Assembly: GCA_904419035.1 (NCBI GenBank)
Contig: CAJFQL010000033.1
Location: forward strand, 1 to 23,746
Reading direction: 5' to 3'
Source of the DNA: Heritagella caecorum
GTDB taxonomy: Bacteria; Bacillota; Clostridia; Oscillospirales; Acutalibacteraceae
Length of the DNA stretch: 23,746 nucleotides
This document shows, piece after piece, positions 6,959 to 15,086 of the stretch. How positions within the stretch are numbered: position 1 is the first letter of the stretch; each line of letters opens with the position of its first letter. The position numbers were made by a program, and so were the translations under genes. The notes below the pieces were generated by a model. The model was not told the DNA's origin. It did not search any database and saw only the letters and a program-made list of their open reading frames with translations.

Positions 6959-7498
6959 TTATTTGGTAAGAAACCAGGCACTGGTTTCTGTATCCCAATA
7001 GACGGTTAAGATAAGCCGTCCGCCATCCAGGCGCAGCTGGTAGCGGCGTTCCGGGTCGGGCGTGGATATCTGCCACACGATCTCGGCCGAACCATCGAGG
7101 GTCAGCGTGTGGCCGGTTTCAGCCGGTGTTTGCTGTTCATAACGGGTCAGGATACCGTCTTCCGGCCCGGTTTCGGCGATGATGGACCCTTGGGCCGTAA
7201 TGGTAAGCGGAATGGATAGGGCATCGTCGCTCTGTTTCCCGTGGGGTTCCAAAGCGGCCATATCCGGCCCCGCTAGGGGAAGCGGTTCCTCCGATGAGAC
7301 GGCCTGCCCATAAAGCGAAACGTTGGGCAGGGGCTTTGGCTGCCTCAAAACGAAAATGGCACAGAAAAGCAAAAAACAGGCCGCCACAGCGCTTAGGCGC
7401 CGCCAGGGAAAGGATTTTTTTGGGGTAGCCTCCTGGGCCGCCCGAATCAGGTCATCGTCAATGTCGCCCATGGCCCGTAAAAAGATTTCATTTTTCAT
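6959..7498 (-). CDS. Putative single-pass anti-sigma factor
   Basis: A 179-residue protein with a cytoplasmic N-terminus (MKNEIFLRAMGDIDDDLIRAAQEA), a transmembrane helix at about 35-51 and an extracytoplasmic C-terminal beta-rich domain. The GDIDDDLI segment is the usual start of membrane anti-sigma factors paired with this class of Clostridia ECF sigma. Its ATG overlaps the last 11 bases of the sigma gene, which supports a sigma/anti-sigma pair. No zinc-binding HXXXCXXC motif is present, so it is not a ZAS-type anti-sigma. The extracytoplasmic domain would be the sensor; the signal is unknown. Confidence 0.72.
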   Translation of the reverse strand: MKNEIFLRAMGDIDDDLIRAAQEATPKKSFPWRRLSAVAACFLLFCAIFVLRQPKPLPNVSLYGQAVSSEEPLPLAGPDMAALEPHGKQSDDALSIPLTITAQGSIIAETGPEDGILTRYEQQTPAETGHTLTLDGSAEIVWQISTPDPERRYQLRLDGGRLILTVYWDTETSAWFLTK

Positions 7499-8048
7499 AG
7501 TATCCCTCTTTTTCCAAATATATGCGCAGCCGCTGGCGTGTCCGCAAAAGCATAGATTTTACTTTGCTTTGGCTGTACCCACATCGCTTTGCGATCGCTT
7601 CGATGCTGTCACAGAAAAAATACCGGCGCACAAATACAACTTGCACATCGCCCGGTTGAGTATGTAAAAAAGCATTCAGGCTCCGCCCCAAACGGCGGCG
7701 GTCCCATTCGCTTTCCACCGTCAGCCCCGACGGTGTGCAAAGATCCAGTTCCTCCAGCGAGAAAGCAAAGTCCCCGCCGCGTTTTTGGGATTTGCGGGCT
7801 TTGTATCGGTTGAGCGCCAAATTCCGGGCAATCCGGCCCAGGTACGCCAGCAGGCAAGCGGGCTTTTGGGGCGGGATCGAATGCCACGCCTGCAGGTAGG
7901 TATCGTTGAGGTTTTCTTCGCTGTCGGACTCGTTTGCCAGAATGTTTTGGGAAATCTGCCGGCAGTATGCGCCGTATTTGCGGTCGGTTTCGCTGATGGC
8001 CTGTTCGTTCCGCCGCCAAAATAGCTCGATAATCTGACCGTCTTCCAT
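7488..8048 (-). CDS. ECF-type RNA polymerase sigma factor (acylation operon)
   Basis: About 186 residues. Region 2 (SEENLNDTYLQAWHSIPPQKPACLLAYLGRIARNLALNRY) and region 4 (DSIEAIAKRCGYSQSKVKSMLLRTRQRLR) are both complete. The start is placed at ATG 8048 (MEDGQIIELFW) because AAAGGAGA lies 7 nt upstream; a longer reading from 8075 would begin upstream of that site. It heads a minus-strand operon with anti-sigma, DUF4358 lipoprotein, MBOAT and DHHW genes, suggesting that this sigma activates the surface-acylation genes in response to an envelope signal. A TATACT at 8152-8147 on this strand could be part of its promoter, but no matching -35 is clear. Confidence 0.92.
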   Translation of the reverse strand: MEDGQIIELFWRRNEQAISETDRKYGAYCRQISQNILANESDSEENLNDTYLQAWHSIPPQKPACLLAYLGRIARNLALNRYKARKSQKRGGDFAFSLEELDLCTPSGLTVESEWDRRRLGRSLNAFLHTQPGDVQVVFVRRYFFCDSIEAIAKRCGYSQSKVKSMLLRTRQRLRIYLEKEGYYEK

Positions 8049-8254
8049 GGAAACGTCTCCTTTCGTACCAGCCATCTAGTGATAAAGACAGCTTTTTTTG
8101 CGTTTGGTTGCATCGAAAAGGAAATTTTTTTATTGTCTCTGCCGTCAGTATACCACATCTTTTTTTCATTCCACTTTTTTCGTATAATTTTGAAAGAAAA
8201 AGAAACTTTTTTGTTTTTGGTTCCGAATATATAGATGAGGAAGGGGGGGAGAGC

Positions 8255-8800
8255 ATGGAACAGGAAGAAAAACTCATTCGCCGTATCGTCCGCCGGGGCG
8301 ACCGGAAAGCCGCCGGGCTTTTAGTGGAACGGTATTATGAGGAAATCTTTTTTCTGGTGGCCCGGCAAACCGGGGAAAGCCGCGAAACGGTGATGGATGT
8401 AACCCAGGAAATTTTTGTAAGCATGCTCCGCTCCCTACCGGGTTATGACCGTGAAAAGGCGACATTTCGCACGTGGCTCAGCCGCATTGCCACGTATAAA
8501 ATCGTGGATTGGTACCGGTCCCGATCGTACCATGAGGCAAAAAACAGTGTTCCCATAGAAGAAGAGACGATTTTGGAAACAAAGGAACTCCATGAAGCCC
8601 TGGAGGACCGGGAAACCGCCGGGGAAATCCTTCGTTATATGGAGACCCTGCCTAGCGAAACCCAGCTGATTTTGCGGTTGCGCATTTTTGGCGAGCAAAC
8701 CTTTGATGACATTGCGCAGCAGCTGGACTTGCCCGTATCCACGGTCAAAACCCGCTATTACCGGGCGATTGAAAAAATTCGAAAGGAGATGAGCGTATGA
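8255..8800 (+). CDS. ECF-type RNA polymerase sigma factor (ABC transporter operon)
   Basis: 181 residues with region 2 (VMDVTQEIFVSMLRSLPGYDREKATFRTWLSRIATYKIVDWYR) and region 4 (LPSETQLILRLRIFGEQTFDDIAQQLDLPVSTVKTRYYRAIEKIRKEM). The ATG at 8255 follows an AGGGGGG purine run. The frame is open further upstream to 8108, but that extension is low-complexity AT-rich intergenic sequence with no ribosome site. It is of a different ECF type from the sigma at 7488-8048 and points the opposite way. Its stop overlaps the next gene (ATGATGA). It probably switches on the ABC exporter that follows. Confidence 0.92.
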   Translation: MEQEEKLIRRIVRRGDRKAAGLLVERYYEEIFFLVARQTGESRETVMDVTQEIFVSMLRSLPGYDREKATFRTWLSRIATYKIVDWYRSRSYHEAKNSVPIEEETILETKELHEALEDRETAGEILRYMETLPSETQLILRLRIFGEQTFDDIAQQLDLPVSTVKTRYYRAIEKIRKEMSV

Positions 8801-9546
8801 TGACACCTTGCACCCCGCCCACCCGGGAAGAAATGAACCGGGCCATTGAAAAAATCATACAAAAAGCCGATTTGCCCCAGCGCCGGTTCCTGCCCTTTTT
8901 GTGGCACATGCTCCGCGATGTGGGATTATATAACAGCTTTCGCGGCGTGATGTGGGCTCCAGGATTGTGTTTGCTACTGGCCCTGTTGGGAGTCGGGTGG
9001 ACATCCACCATCCACTCTATGGATTTTTTTTGGTTTCCTATGTTTTCCGGGTTCCAGGTGTTTTTGTTGCCCGCTCTGCTTACAGGGATCAGCCTGCTTG
9101 TCTGCCTGATCGAAAAATACCAGGGCGTTTGGGACATACGGGCCGTGTGCCGGTATAACGATAAATACCTGTTAGCGGTGCGCATGCTGTGTATGGGGCT
9201 AATCGGGTTACTGTGCCTGGGGCTCGCGCTGATAAAAGTGCAAGATATCGAAAAGGATATCGTATGGCGCTTTTTCCTGTTGTCGGCGGTTTCCTATTTT
9301 TTGTGCGGTACCTTTTTACTACTTGCCTTGCGGCTGTTACCGGAAGCGTGGTTCTGGCCGTGTGCTGTTTTATGGGGGCTGCTATCGTTGTGCTTGACTG
9401 TTTTTTCGAAAGAAATGATGGTGCCCATGCTCCGAACTCCCATGCCGGTCATTGTGGTAGGGGCGATCGGGGCTATGGCCCTGTATATATGGCAGGTGCG
9501 GCAAAGCGCCCTGTCTGAACAAAAAGGAGGTTTTTTCCGATGCTGA
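8797..9546 (+). CDS. Six-helix membrane protein, possible membrane anti-sigma factor
   Basis: 249 residues. A soluble N-terminal stretch of about 50 residues (TREEMNRAIEKIIQKADLPQRRFLPFLWHML) precedes six hydrophobic segments at about 54-70, 77-105, 127-147, 157-181, 185-203 and 213-233. No known domain is recognised. Its ATG overlaps the sigma stop codon, and its own stop overlaps the ABC ATPase start, so all three are translationally coupled. Position directly after an ECF gene and a charged helical N-terminus make an anti-sigma or sensor role likely but unproven. It could instead be a transporter subunit. Confidence 0.8.
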   Translation: MMTPCTPPTREEMNRAIEKIIQKADLPQRRFLPFLWHMLRDVGLYNSFRGVMWAPGLCLLLALLGVGWTSTIHSMDFFWFPMFSGFQVFLLPALLTGISLLVCLIEKYQGVWDIRAVCRYNDKYLLAVRMLCMGLIGLLCLGLALIKVQDIEKDIVWRFFLLSAVSYFLCGTFLLLALRLLPEAWFWPCAVLWGLLSLCLTVFSKEMMVPMLRTPMPVIVVGAIGAMALYIWQVRQSALSEQKGGFFRC

Positions 9547-10406
9547 CTGTACGCCATGTGACAAAAAAATACGGGTCTTTTACGGCGCTTTCCGATGTTT
9601 CTTTGGAATTTGGCAATGGGGTGTATGCCCTTCTGGCGCCCAATGGCGCTGGAAAGACCACACTGATGAAAATGATGGCCACGCTGCTCTTTCCTACCCA
9701 GGGGGAAATTTTGTGGAATGGCACGGATATTCACCGGCTGGAGGCCGATTACCGGTCTATTCTGGGATACTTGCCCCAGCAATTTGGGTATTATAAAAGC
9801 TATTCGCCCAAAAGTTACCTTTTGTATCTGTCGGCCTTAAAAGGCATGAGCCGTCATGCAGCCAAAAGCAAAATTGACGAAGTGCTGCATACGGTCGCCC
9901 TGGAAAAGGATGCGAAAAAGTGCATGCGCAAATTTTCCGGCGGCATGTTGCAGCGGGTGGGCATTGCGCAGGCGCTGCTCAACGATCCGCAATTGCTCAT
10001 TTTGGATGAACCCACCGCCGGGTTGGATCCAAAGGAACGGGTGCGCTTTCGGAATATGATTTCGGCCCTGTCCCGGGATCGCACGGTCATTTTATCGACC
10101 CACATTGTGTCGGATATCGAAAGTATTGCCGATCAGGTGATTTTGCTGAAAGACCACCAGGTGATTGGATGCAGTACCGTGGAAGAAACCTGCCAGACGC
10201 TACGGGGGAAAGTGTACGAAACGCACCTGACGGAACGGGAATGGGACGAATTCCAGCTTAATCACCTGGTATTGGGCGAAAAACAGGAAGAAGGTGGATT
10301 CCTGGTACGCTATGCGGGGGAACCCGGGCAGCCGGGGAAAGTTGTCGCCCCCAATTTGGAAGATGTGTTTTTATATTTGTACCAGGATGAAGGCAAGCAG
10401 GCATAA
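9540..10406 (+). CDS. ABC transporter ATP-binding protein (ABC-2 type exporter)
   Basis: 288 residues, a complete single nucleotide-binding domain: Walker A APNGAGKT (33-40, first Gly replaced by Ala), Q-loop Gln80, signature FSGGM (132-136), Walker B LLILDEP with Glu157, and H-loop His188. The C-terminal 80 residues form the extra domain common in bacitracin/lantibiotic-type and ABC-2 exporters. AAAGGAGG stands 7 nt before the ATG, inside the end of the upstream gene. It energises the two permeases that follow; the cargo is unknown. Confidence 0.93.
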   Translation: MLTVRHVTKKYGSFTALSDVSLEFGNGVYALLAPNGAGKTTLMKMMATLLFPTQGEILWNGTDIHRLEADYRSILGYLPQQFGYYKSYSPKSYLLYLSALKGMSRHAAKSKIDEVLHTVALEKDAKKCMRKFSGGMLQRVGIAQALLNDPQLLILDEPTAGLDPKERVRFRNMISALSRDRTVILSTHIVSDIESIADQVILLKDHQVIGCSTVEETCQTLRGKVYETHLTEREWDEFQLNHLVLGEKQEEGGFLVRYAGEPGQPGKVVAPNLEDVFLYLYQDEGKQA

Positions 10407-10438
10407 CCATAGTTTTTGGGGGAAAGGAGGGACATATG

Positions 10439-11755
10439 ATGCGGATTTTCTGGGAGGAATGTAAACATATTTTGCGCAGCCGCCTGTTGTGGTGTGTGGC
10501 GTTGCTTGGCTTTTTCGCTAGCCTCTATCTTCATTCGGTGAGTGTAGACCCTTCGCTTCTTACCGTATCGAATGGGTTTGTACGCGAACACGGCACGTCC
10601 TTTACCGAACAGGATGCCGACGATTTTGTTCTGTATTACTTAGAGCATACCGAGCACGGGAAAGAAGTCCAACAGGAACTGAAGCAATTGGGGCTTTCGA
10701 CCATTACCCCCAGCCAGATTATGCGGTACCAGCGGGGGGAAGACCCTGAGTTGGCCGAACGCCTGCATGCCCTGCGGGAAAAGGACGAAAGCGCTTATGA
10801 GTATCTCATGTATGAATTCCATCGGTTCACCCGAGTACTGGATCAAATGGCGGATAACCGCACAAAAGAAAATATCGATCTGGAAAAACAGGGCAAAAGT
10901 TGGATGGATAGCCTTCTGCCCCCGGAAGAAGAGTGGAAGCGGTCGCTACTACAACCGGCGTTTGCCGCCATGCAGGACCGGGTCGAAGACGTGTTTGCCA
11001 CCGGGGAAAACCAGGAATTTTTCCCGTATACCTTGCAAAAAGGCGGCTATAACGACTGGTTTTGGACCCTGTTTCGCATGAACGACGGCTTGGGATTTTT
11101 GTGGGGTGTATCGTTTTTACTCAGCGCCATCATGGTGGCCCGCAGCTTGGGCGGCAGCTTCCGGGCGCACCGGGGGCAGCTTTTGTACACCGGTCGGCCC
11201 GGTCGGCGGCTTATCCTGATCAAAATGGCGGCGGTTCTTACCATAAGCGGCCTGCTTTTCTTGTTGCTCACGGGGCTCATGACGCTTTTATATGTACTCC
11301 TATACCACATCGATCTGTACTGGCATGTGCCGGTTGCTTCGCTGCTGTGTGAAGATGGCCCGGCGATCCCCCGGTTTGCCGTCACCCTGCTGCAATACTG
11401 GTGGTTCCAACTGGGTGTGGGCCTGGGGTGTGTGCTGATTATGGCGCTGCTGTTTGGCGGGGTGATGGCCCTTACGAAAAACTTTTATGTAGGTTCCGCT
11501 ATGATAGCGTTGCTGGTAACTGGGTTCGTTATCCTATTGAAAATGGTACCGGGGATCGAAAGTTCCCTTTTGCTGATGAGCAGTCCCATGGGCCTATTTT
11601 TCCACACGGGATTTTTGCTCATGCCGTTTTTGCGTGCCTCTACACTATTTACGGCATTGCCTCATTTTGAGGGGTACTCCCTGCTGGTTTGGGGGTTAAT
11701 TACCGCAATCGTGATGACGCTGGGGCTATGGCGCATGCGCCGCGCAGCCCTGTGA
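10439..11755 (+). CDS. ABC-2 type transporter permease, paralogue 1
   Basis: 438 residues. One N-terminal helix (about 14-32) is followed by a charged extracytoplasmic region of about 180 residues, then five or six helices in the C-terminal half. ATG 10439 is preferred over 10436 because it aligns with the start of the paralogue (MRIFWEE versus MRFFWEE) and lies 8 nt from GGAGG. It shares long blocks with the second permease, including EHG.SF.E.D.DDF near the N-terminus and FQLGVGLG.VLIMALLF in the C-terminal part. The two probably form a heterodimer with the single ATPase. Confidence 0.87.
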   Translation: MRIFWEECKHILRSRLLWCVALLGFFASLYLHSVSVDPSLLTVSNGFVREHGTSFTEQDADDFVLYYLEHTEHGKEVQQELKQLGLSTITPSQIMRYQRGEDPELAERLHALREKDESAYEYLMYEFHRFTRVLDQMADNRTKENIDLEKQGKSWMDSLLPPEEEWKRSLLQPAFAAMQDRVEDVFATGENQEFFPYTLQKGGYNDWFWTLFRMNDGLGFLWGVSFLLSAIMVARSLGGSFRAHRGQLLYTGRPGRRLILIKMAAVLTISGLLFLLLTGLMTLLYVLLYHIDLYWHVPVASLLCEDGPAIPRFAVTLLQYWWFQLGVGLGCVLIMALLFGGVMALTKNFYVGSAMIALLVTGFVILLKMVPGIESSLLLMSSPMGLFFHTGFLLMPFLRASTLFTALPHFEGYSLLVWGLITAIVMTLGLWRMRRAAL

Positions 11756-11784
11756 ACCGTGCCTGTCTGGTAGAAGGACGGTTC
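11754..11784 (+). repeat. Small inverted repeat between the two permease genes
   Basis: GAACCGT (11754-11760) and ACGGTTC (11778-11784) can form a 7-bp stem with a 17-nt loop at the stop codon of the first permease. There is no T run after it, so it may be an RNA-processing or differential-expression element, or chance. Confidence 0.35.
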
Positions 11785-11828
11785 TATCGTAGTGTAAAAA
11801 AAAGGAGAAAGAAGGAGGTGTTTTATCC

Positions 11829-13139
11829 ATGCGTTTCTTTTGGGAGGAAAGCAAATTTTTGCTGCGCAGTAAATTTTTATGGATCGTAAGCCTATTAGGG
11901 GTGGCCCTGTGCTTGTGGGTGTATGCCGGCCAGGTGTCGTATAACCAGGAAGAAATGGACGCTTCCTATGCGTTTACCCAGGAACACGGCCCTTCCTTTC
12001 GTGAGGAAGATGTCGATGACTTTATCGAGTATATTCTGGATTATACCTGGGAAGGCCCGTTTTATCGGGACAGCCTGCAAAAAGCCGGGCTGCTCGACTT
12101 ACCCCCCCAGGACGTGCAGGCATATAACGAAGGGAAAAATCCGGCTCTTACAGAAAAAATGGACCAATTACTCGAGCAGGATGAAGCGACCTACTGGGAA
12201 GTGGTCATGTACATGGACCTGCTGTGCCGGCCGGCCGATTTGGTGGAAACCAATAGTTTTGAAAAAGGTTTTGATACAGAAGCATGGGGGCAGAATCTCA
12301 TAGAAAGCCTCCCCCATCCCTTGCCCGCTTGGCTGGAAGAAAAAGTAACGGAAGCGTTCCGTACTCTTCAACCCCGGGTGGAGGAAATCGTGAAAAACGG
12401 GGAAAATCACTGGTTTTTGCCCTACAGCTCCTTTATGGGCGGGAATAGCGAATGGTTTACCTGGCAATTTGATAAGTATGGAGGCCTGGGCTTTATGTGG
12501 GCGGTAGCTTTCCTGGTAGCCGGGATTCTGGCGGCCCGCAGCATTGGCGGCAGTTTGATGGAAAACCGGGCGGGCTTACTGTATGCCGGTAAACCGGGGC
12601 GGCGCGTAGTTTTGTGGAAAACCGCTTCGGTCCTGGCCGTCACCGGCATCGTCTACCTATTTTTGAGCTTACTGATGACGGGCATTTTTATCCTGTGGTG
12701 CCGGCTGGATTTGTACTGGAATGTGCCACTGGCTTCTATGGTCAGTTATGACGGGGTGACCATTCCTAGGTTCCCTATCACAGTGGGGGGCTACTGGCTG
12801 TTCCAGTTGGGCGTGGGGCTGGGGAGCGTGCTGATTATGGCCCTACTCTTTGTCGCTTTCCAACTGGTTACAAAGAACCAGTACGCCGGGATCGCTTTGG
12901 CGGTAGGCTTTTCGCTGTGCCTGATAGCGATTATCCAGGTTGTGCCAGGGGGTGAAAATTCCCTGCTGGCCATGAGCAGCCCCATTGGGTTGTTCCTGAA
13001 TACCGGACTGTTTTTACAGGCGCGGTTCCTGTTTGCGGTCTTGCCGCACTTTGAAGGGCTGTCGCTGCTCTTCTGGGGATTGGTGGCTAGCCTAATTGGC
13101 GGGCTGGGGTACCTTCGCATGCGCCGTACCGCTCTGTAA
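11829..13139 (+). CDS. ABC-2 type transporter permease, paralogue 2
   Basis: 436 residues, with the same layout as the preceding permease: an N-terminal helix, about 180 residues outside the membrane, and a C-terminal helical bundle. The extracytoplasmic part is acidic (for example EEDVDDFIEYILDY). It is preceded by AAGGAGGTG. Its C-terminus (LLFWGLVASLIGGLGYLRMRRTAL) mirrors that of paralogue 1 (LLVWGLITAIVMTLGLWRMRRAAL), so the pair arose by tandem duplication. It is the last gene of the sigma/ABC operon, before the terminator at 13166. Confidence 0.87.
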   Translation: MRFFWEESKFLLRSKFLWIVSLLGVALCLWVYAGQVSYNQEEMDASYAFTQEHGPSFREEDVDDFIEYILDYTWEGPFYRDSLQKAGLLDLPPQDVQAYNEGKNPALTEKMDQLLEQDEATYWEVVMYMDLLCRPADLVETNSFEKGFDTEAWGQNLIESLPHPLPAWLEEKVTEAFRTLQPRVEEIVKNGENHWFLPYSSFMGGNSEWFTWQFDKYGGLGFMWAVAFLVAGILAARSIGGSLMENRAGLLYAGKPGRRVVLWKTASVLAVTGIVYLFLSLLMTGIFILWCRLDLYWNVPLASMVSYDGVTIPRFPITVGGYWLFQLGVGLGSVLIMALLFVAFQLVTKNQYAGIALAVGFSLCLIAIIQVVPGGENSLLAMSSPIGLFLNTGLFLQARFLFAVLPHFEGLSLLFWGLVASLIGGLGYLRMRRTAL

Positions 13140-13165
13140 GAAAAAATTCTTCCAGAAAAACGCAG

Positions 13166-13197
13166 AAACCCCCGGCGAGTGATCGCCGGGGGTTTTG
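13166..13197. terminator. Intrinsic terminator between convergent permease and FliB-like genes
   Basis: AAACCCCCGGCGA (13166-13178) and TCGCCGGGGGTTT (13183-13195) form a 13-bp stem with a GTGA tetraloop, followed by TTTTGTT. It ends one base before the stop codon of the minus-strand gene, so it may serve both directions. Confidence 0.9.
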
Positions 13198-14289
13198 TTA
13201 TGAAAAGGAGCAACCGGGTAAAAACGCGAGCTGATAGGTGGGGGAAAAGGCCAGTTCTTGCCAAAAGGCCTGCTGCAAGACCGACAGGTTTTCGTCGGAA
13301 TATTCCATTTGCCGCGACCACAGCCCCATGTGGTCGATGCAGTCTTCCCGCGTAAGACGTCCGTTTTGCAGGAAGGTAGTAAGATCCAGAAGACAAACCG
13401 TTTGTGCGGCCAATAGCGCTTGCTGCCAAACGGATAAAAAGTCGCCGTCAAACACGGCCCGCAGCCCATACCGGAACAGGGTATATACCATCAGCTTTTC
13501 ATACGCCACCGAAAGCCAAGGGGTCTGCTGCATCAGTTCCGCGATCATGGGGGCCAGCGGCTTTGCATTACACGCGTCTTTCATTTGCTGCAAAGCGCTA
13601 TCCCAGGAAGGGCCCAGGCTTTCGCAGGTAGAAAGCAGCGTAAGAAGCGCCGCGATGTACGAAGGGGCATCGGGTATTCTTTCCCCGTCATCCGGTAAAG
13701 GCCCGCCGTCGAGCGTTTCCTGAGCTTGCACACAATAGGTGCAGGCTTCTTGTAGGCGGATCGAGAGCGGCCGGGTGTGGTCCTGTAACAGGGAAAAGAG
13801 GGCGTCCCGCCGGGGCAGCAGCCACGAAAGCCGGGCTTTTTCGTCCGCGTTTAAAGGGGACGGCGGCAGCGGCGGCACCTCTGTTTCTTCAAAGAGCAGC
13901 GGCCCTTCTTCCTGCAGCATGTCCCGGGCGGCGGCTTCACAGCACAGCCCCGGCCCTTTTTCGCACAAATCGTCAAAGACGCCGCAAAACCGCGGGTGAT
14001 CCCGGCAAATCTGGCACAGCGCCTCGTGCCCCAGTTCGCACTGGATGTCGCATAGGTTCTGGTCGTTTAAAAAGGGGCACCGTTCCTTTTCGTCCAATCG
14101 GAACGAATATACGCCGTCTTCCTCCCGAATGGCAGCCCGCAGCCGGTCACCCAATGCCCCCGATAGCGCCAAATACCGGGCGGCGGTTTCGGGGTCGATA
14201 TCAATTTCCCATCCAATACAGCAGTTTTCCCGGCACAAACTTCCTAAACAGGCAAAGTTACGGGCAAAAATAGGTGTGCGCAGCCGCAA
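13198..14289 (-). CDS. FliB-like (flagellin) lysine-N-methylase family protein
   Basis: 363 residues, the normal family length. The N-terminal FACLGSLCRENCCIGWEIDID pattern and a dense set of cysteines (Cys14, 19, 23, 24, 71, 80, 84, 92, 95, 102, 109, 116, 117) are typical of the FliB/YkgJ-like group, whose members carry a metal or Fe-S centre. The start is TTG at 14289, supported by AAAAGGAGGG 7 nt upstream. Family members methylate lysines of flagellin in enterics, but no flagellar gene is in this window, and many Clostridia carry such proteins without flagella, so the substrate here is open. The gene follows the TetR gene and its terminator on the same strand. Confidence 0.82.
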   Translation of the reverse strand: MRLRTPIFARNFACLGSLCRENCCIGWEIDIDPETAARYLALSGALGDRLRAAIREEDGVYSFRLDEKERCPFLNDQNLCDIQCELGHEALCQICRDHPRFCGVFDDLCEKGPGLCCEAAARDMLQEEGPLLFEETEVPPLPPSPLNADEKARLSWLLPRRDALFSLLQDHTRPLSIRLQEACTYCVQAQETLDGGPLPDDGERIPDAPSYIAALLTLLSTCESLGPSWDSALQQMKDACNAKPLAPMIAELMQQTPWLSVAYEKLMVYTLFRYGLRAVFDGDFLSVWQQALLAAQTVCLLDLTTFLQNGRLTREDCIDHMGLWSRQMEYSDENLSVLQQAFWQELAFSPTYQLAFLPGCSFS

Positions 14290-14318
14290 AGAAAAGCCCT
14301 CCTTTTGGGGTCAAAGAC

Positions 14319-14350
14319 AAAAAAATCCCCTGTGCGTGGGGCACAGGGGA
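14319..14350 (-). terminator. Intrinsic terminator of the second TetR gene
   Basis: On the minus strand a 10-bp stem (TCCCCTGTGC / GCACAGGGGA) with a 5-nt loop is followed by seven T residues. It lies between the TetR stop and the FliB-like start, so expression of the latter depends on read-through or on a promoter I cannot see in the 67-bp gap. Confidence 0.9.
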
Positions 14351-14356
14351 GAACGT

Positions 14357-15013
14357 TTACATCAAATTGCCAATTTCGCGGATCATGGTGTTGCTCAGCT
14401 CGTCGATCACCTTGCGGTATCCGTTGAGCGCATGCAACAGGCGGTCCACTTCTTCCTGGGGCAGTTCGTACGCCCGCAGCGTCAGGGAAGCGAAGGTGAA
14501 GATACGGTCCATCACGTCGATGTTATCGTACATGAACCCGCTGGCCATATACGCCCGCAGCGCCCCGGTAGTGCCAATGCACCGCAAGTACAGTTCGCCC
14601 CGGGTCAGGTTCGAACGGTAGTACGCCAGCGCCTTCTGCAAAAATTCGGTGTTGGATTCAATAATTTCGCTGCACAGGTCATTGGACGTGTAGCAGAGAT
14701 AGTAAATTTCATGCAGGTTGCGGTGCTTCTGGCAAGTGGCCAGCTGCACGCCGCACAGGATCAGGTACTGCATCAGCGGGGATTCTTCGTCGGAAACAGC
14801 ATTTTTACAAATCTCAACCTGCTTTGAAAAGATGGGACGGATCAGGGCGCGCAGAATATCTTCTTTATTGCGGAAGAAATGATAAATACTGCCGGTTACG
14901 GCCTGGCTCTCTTCGGCGATCTGGCGAATCTGTGTGTTTTCGTACCCGTTTTCAAGAAACAGCTTGAAAGAGGCACGCATAATGCGTTCCTTTGTTGCGT
15001 GTATTTTTTCCAT
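14357..15013 (-). CDS. TetR/AcrR family transcriptional regulator
   Basis: 218 residues. The N-terminal DNA-binding domain (ATKERIMRASFKLFLENGYENTQIRQIAEESQAVTGSIYHFFRNKEDILRALI) is a textbook TetR helix-turn-helix. The C-terminal domain is helical and cysteine-rich with no assigned ligand. The start at ATG 15013 is chosen because AGGAGA lies upstream at about 10 nt; a longer reading from 15046 would place that site within the coding region. It has its own promoter (15086-15059) and terminator, so it is monocistronic. The FliB-like gene, or unlinked genes, are possible targets. Confidence 0.9.
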   Translation of the reverse strand: MEKIHATKERIMRASFKLFLENGYENTQIRQIAEESQAVTGSIYHFFRNKEDILRALIRPIFSKQVEICKNAVSDEESPLMQYLILCGVQLATCQKHRNLHEIYYLCYTSNDLCSEIIESNTEFLQKALAYYRSNLTRGELYLRCIGTTGALRAYMASGFMYDNIDVMDRIFTFASLTLRAYELPQEEVDRLLHALNGYRKVIDELSNTMIREIGNLM

Positions 15014-15049
15014 AGCAATCTGTCTCCTCATCGATAAATAAACCATAGC

Positions 15050-15086
15050 ATACTGTATATTTTACACATTCATCCCTATAAGTCAA
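15050..15086 (-). promoter_or_regulatory. Promoter and putative autoregulatory dyad of the second TetR gene
   Basis: On the minus strand TTGACT (15086-15081) and TAAAAT (15064-15059) are 16 bp apart. Just downstream is the dyad ATACAGTAT (15058-15050), where a repressor could sit on the transcription start region. The promoter is well supported; the operator role is inferred. Confidence 0.55.

Noticed and set aside
6307..6969. 220-codon plus-strand frame opposite the DUF4358 lipoprotein
   Set aside because: The minus-strand frame has a lipoprotein signal, ribosome site and family pattern; the plus-strand frame has none.
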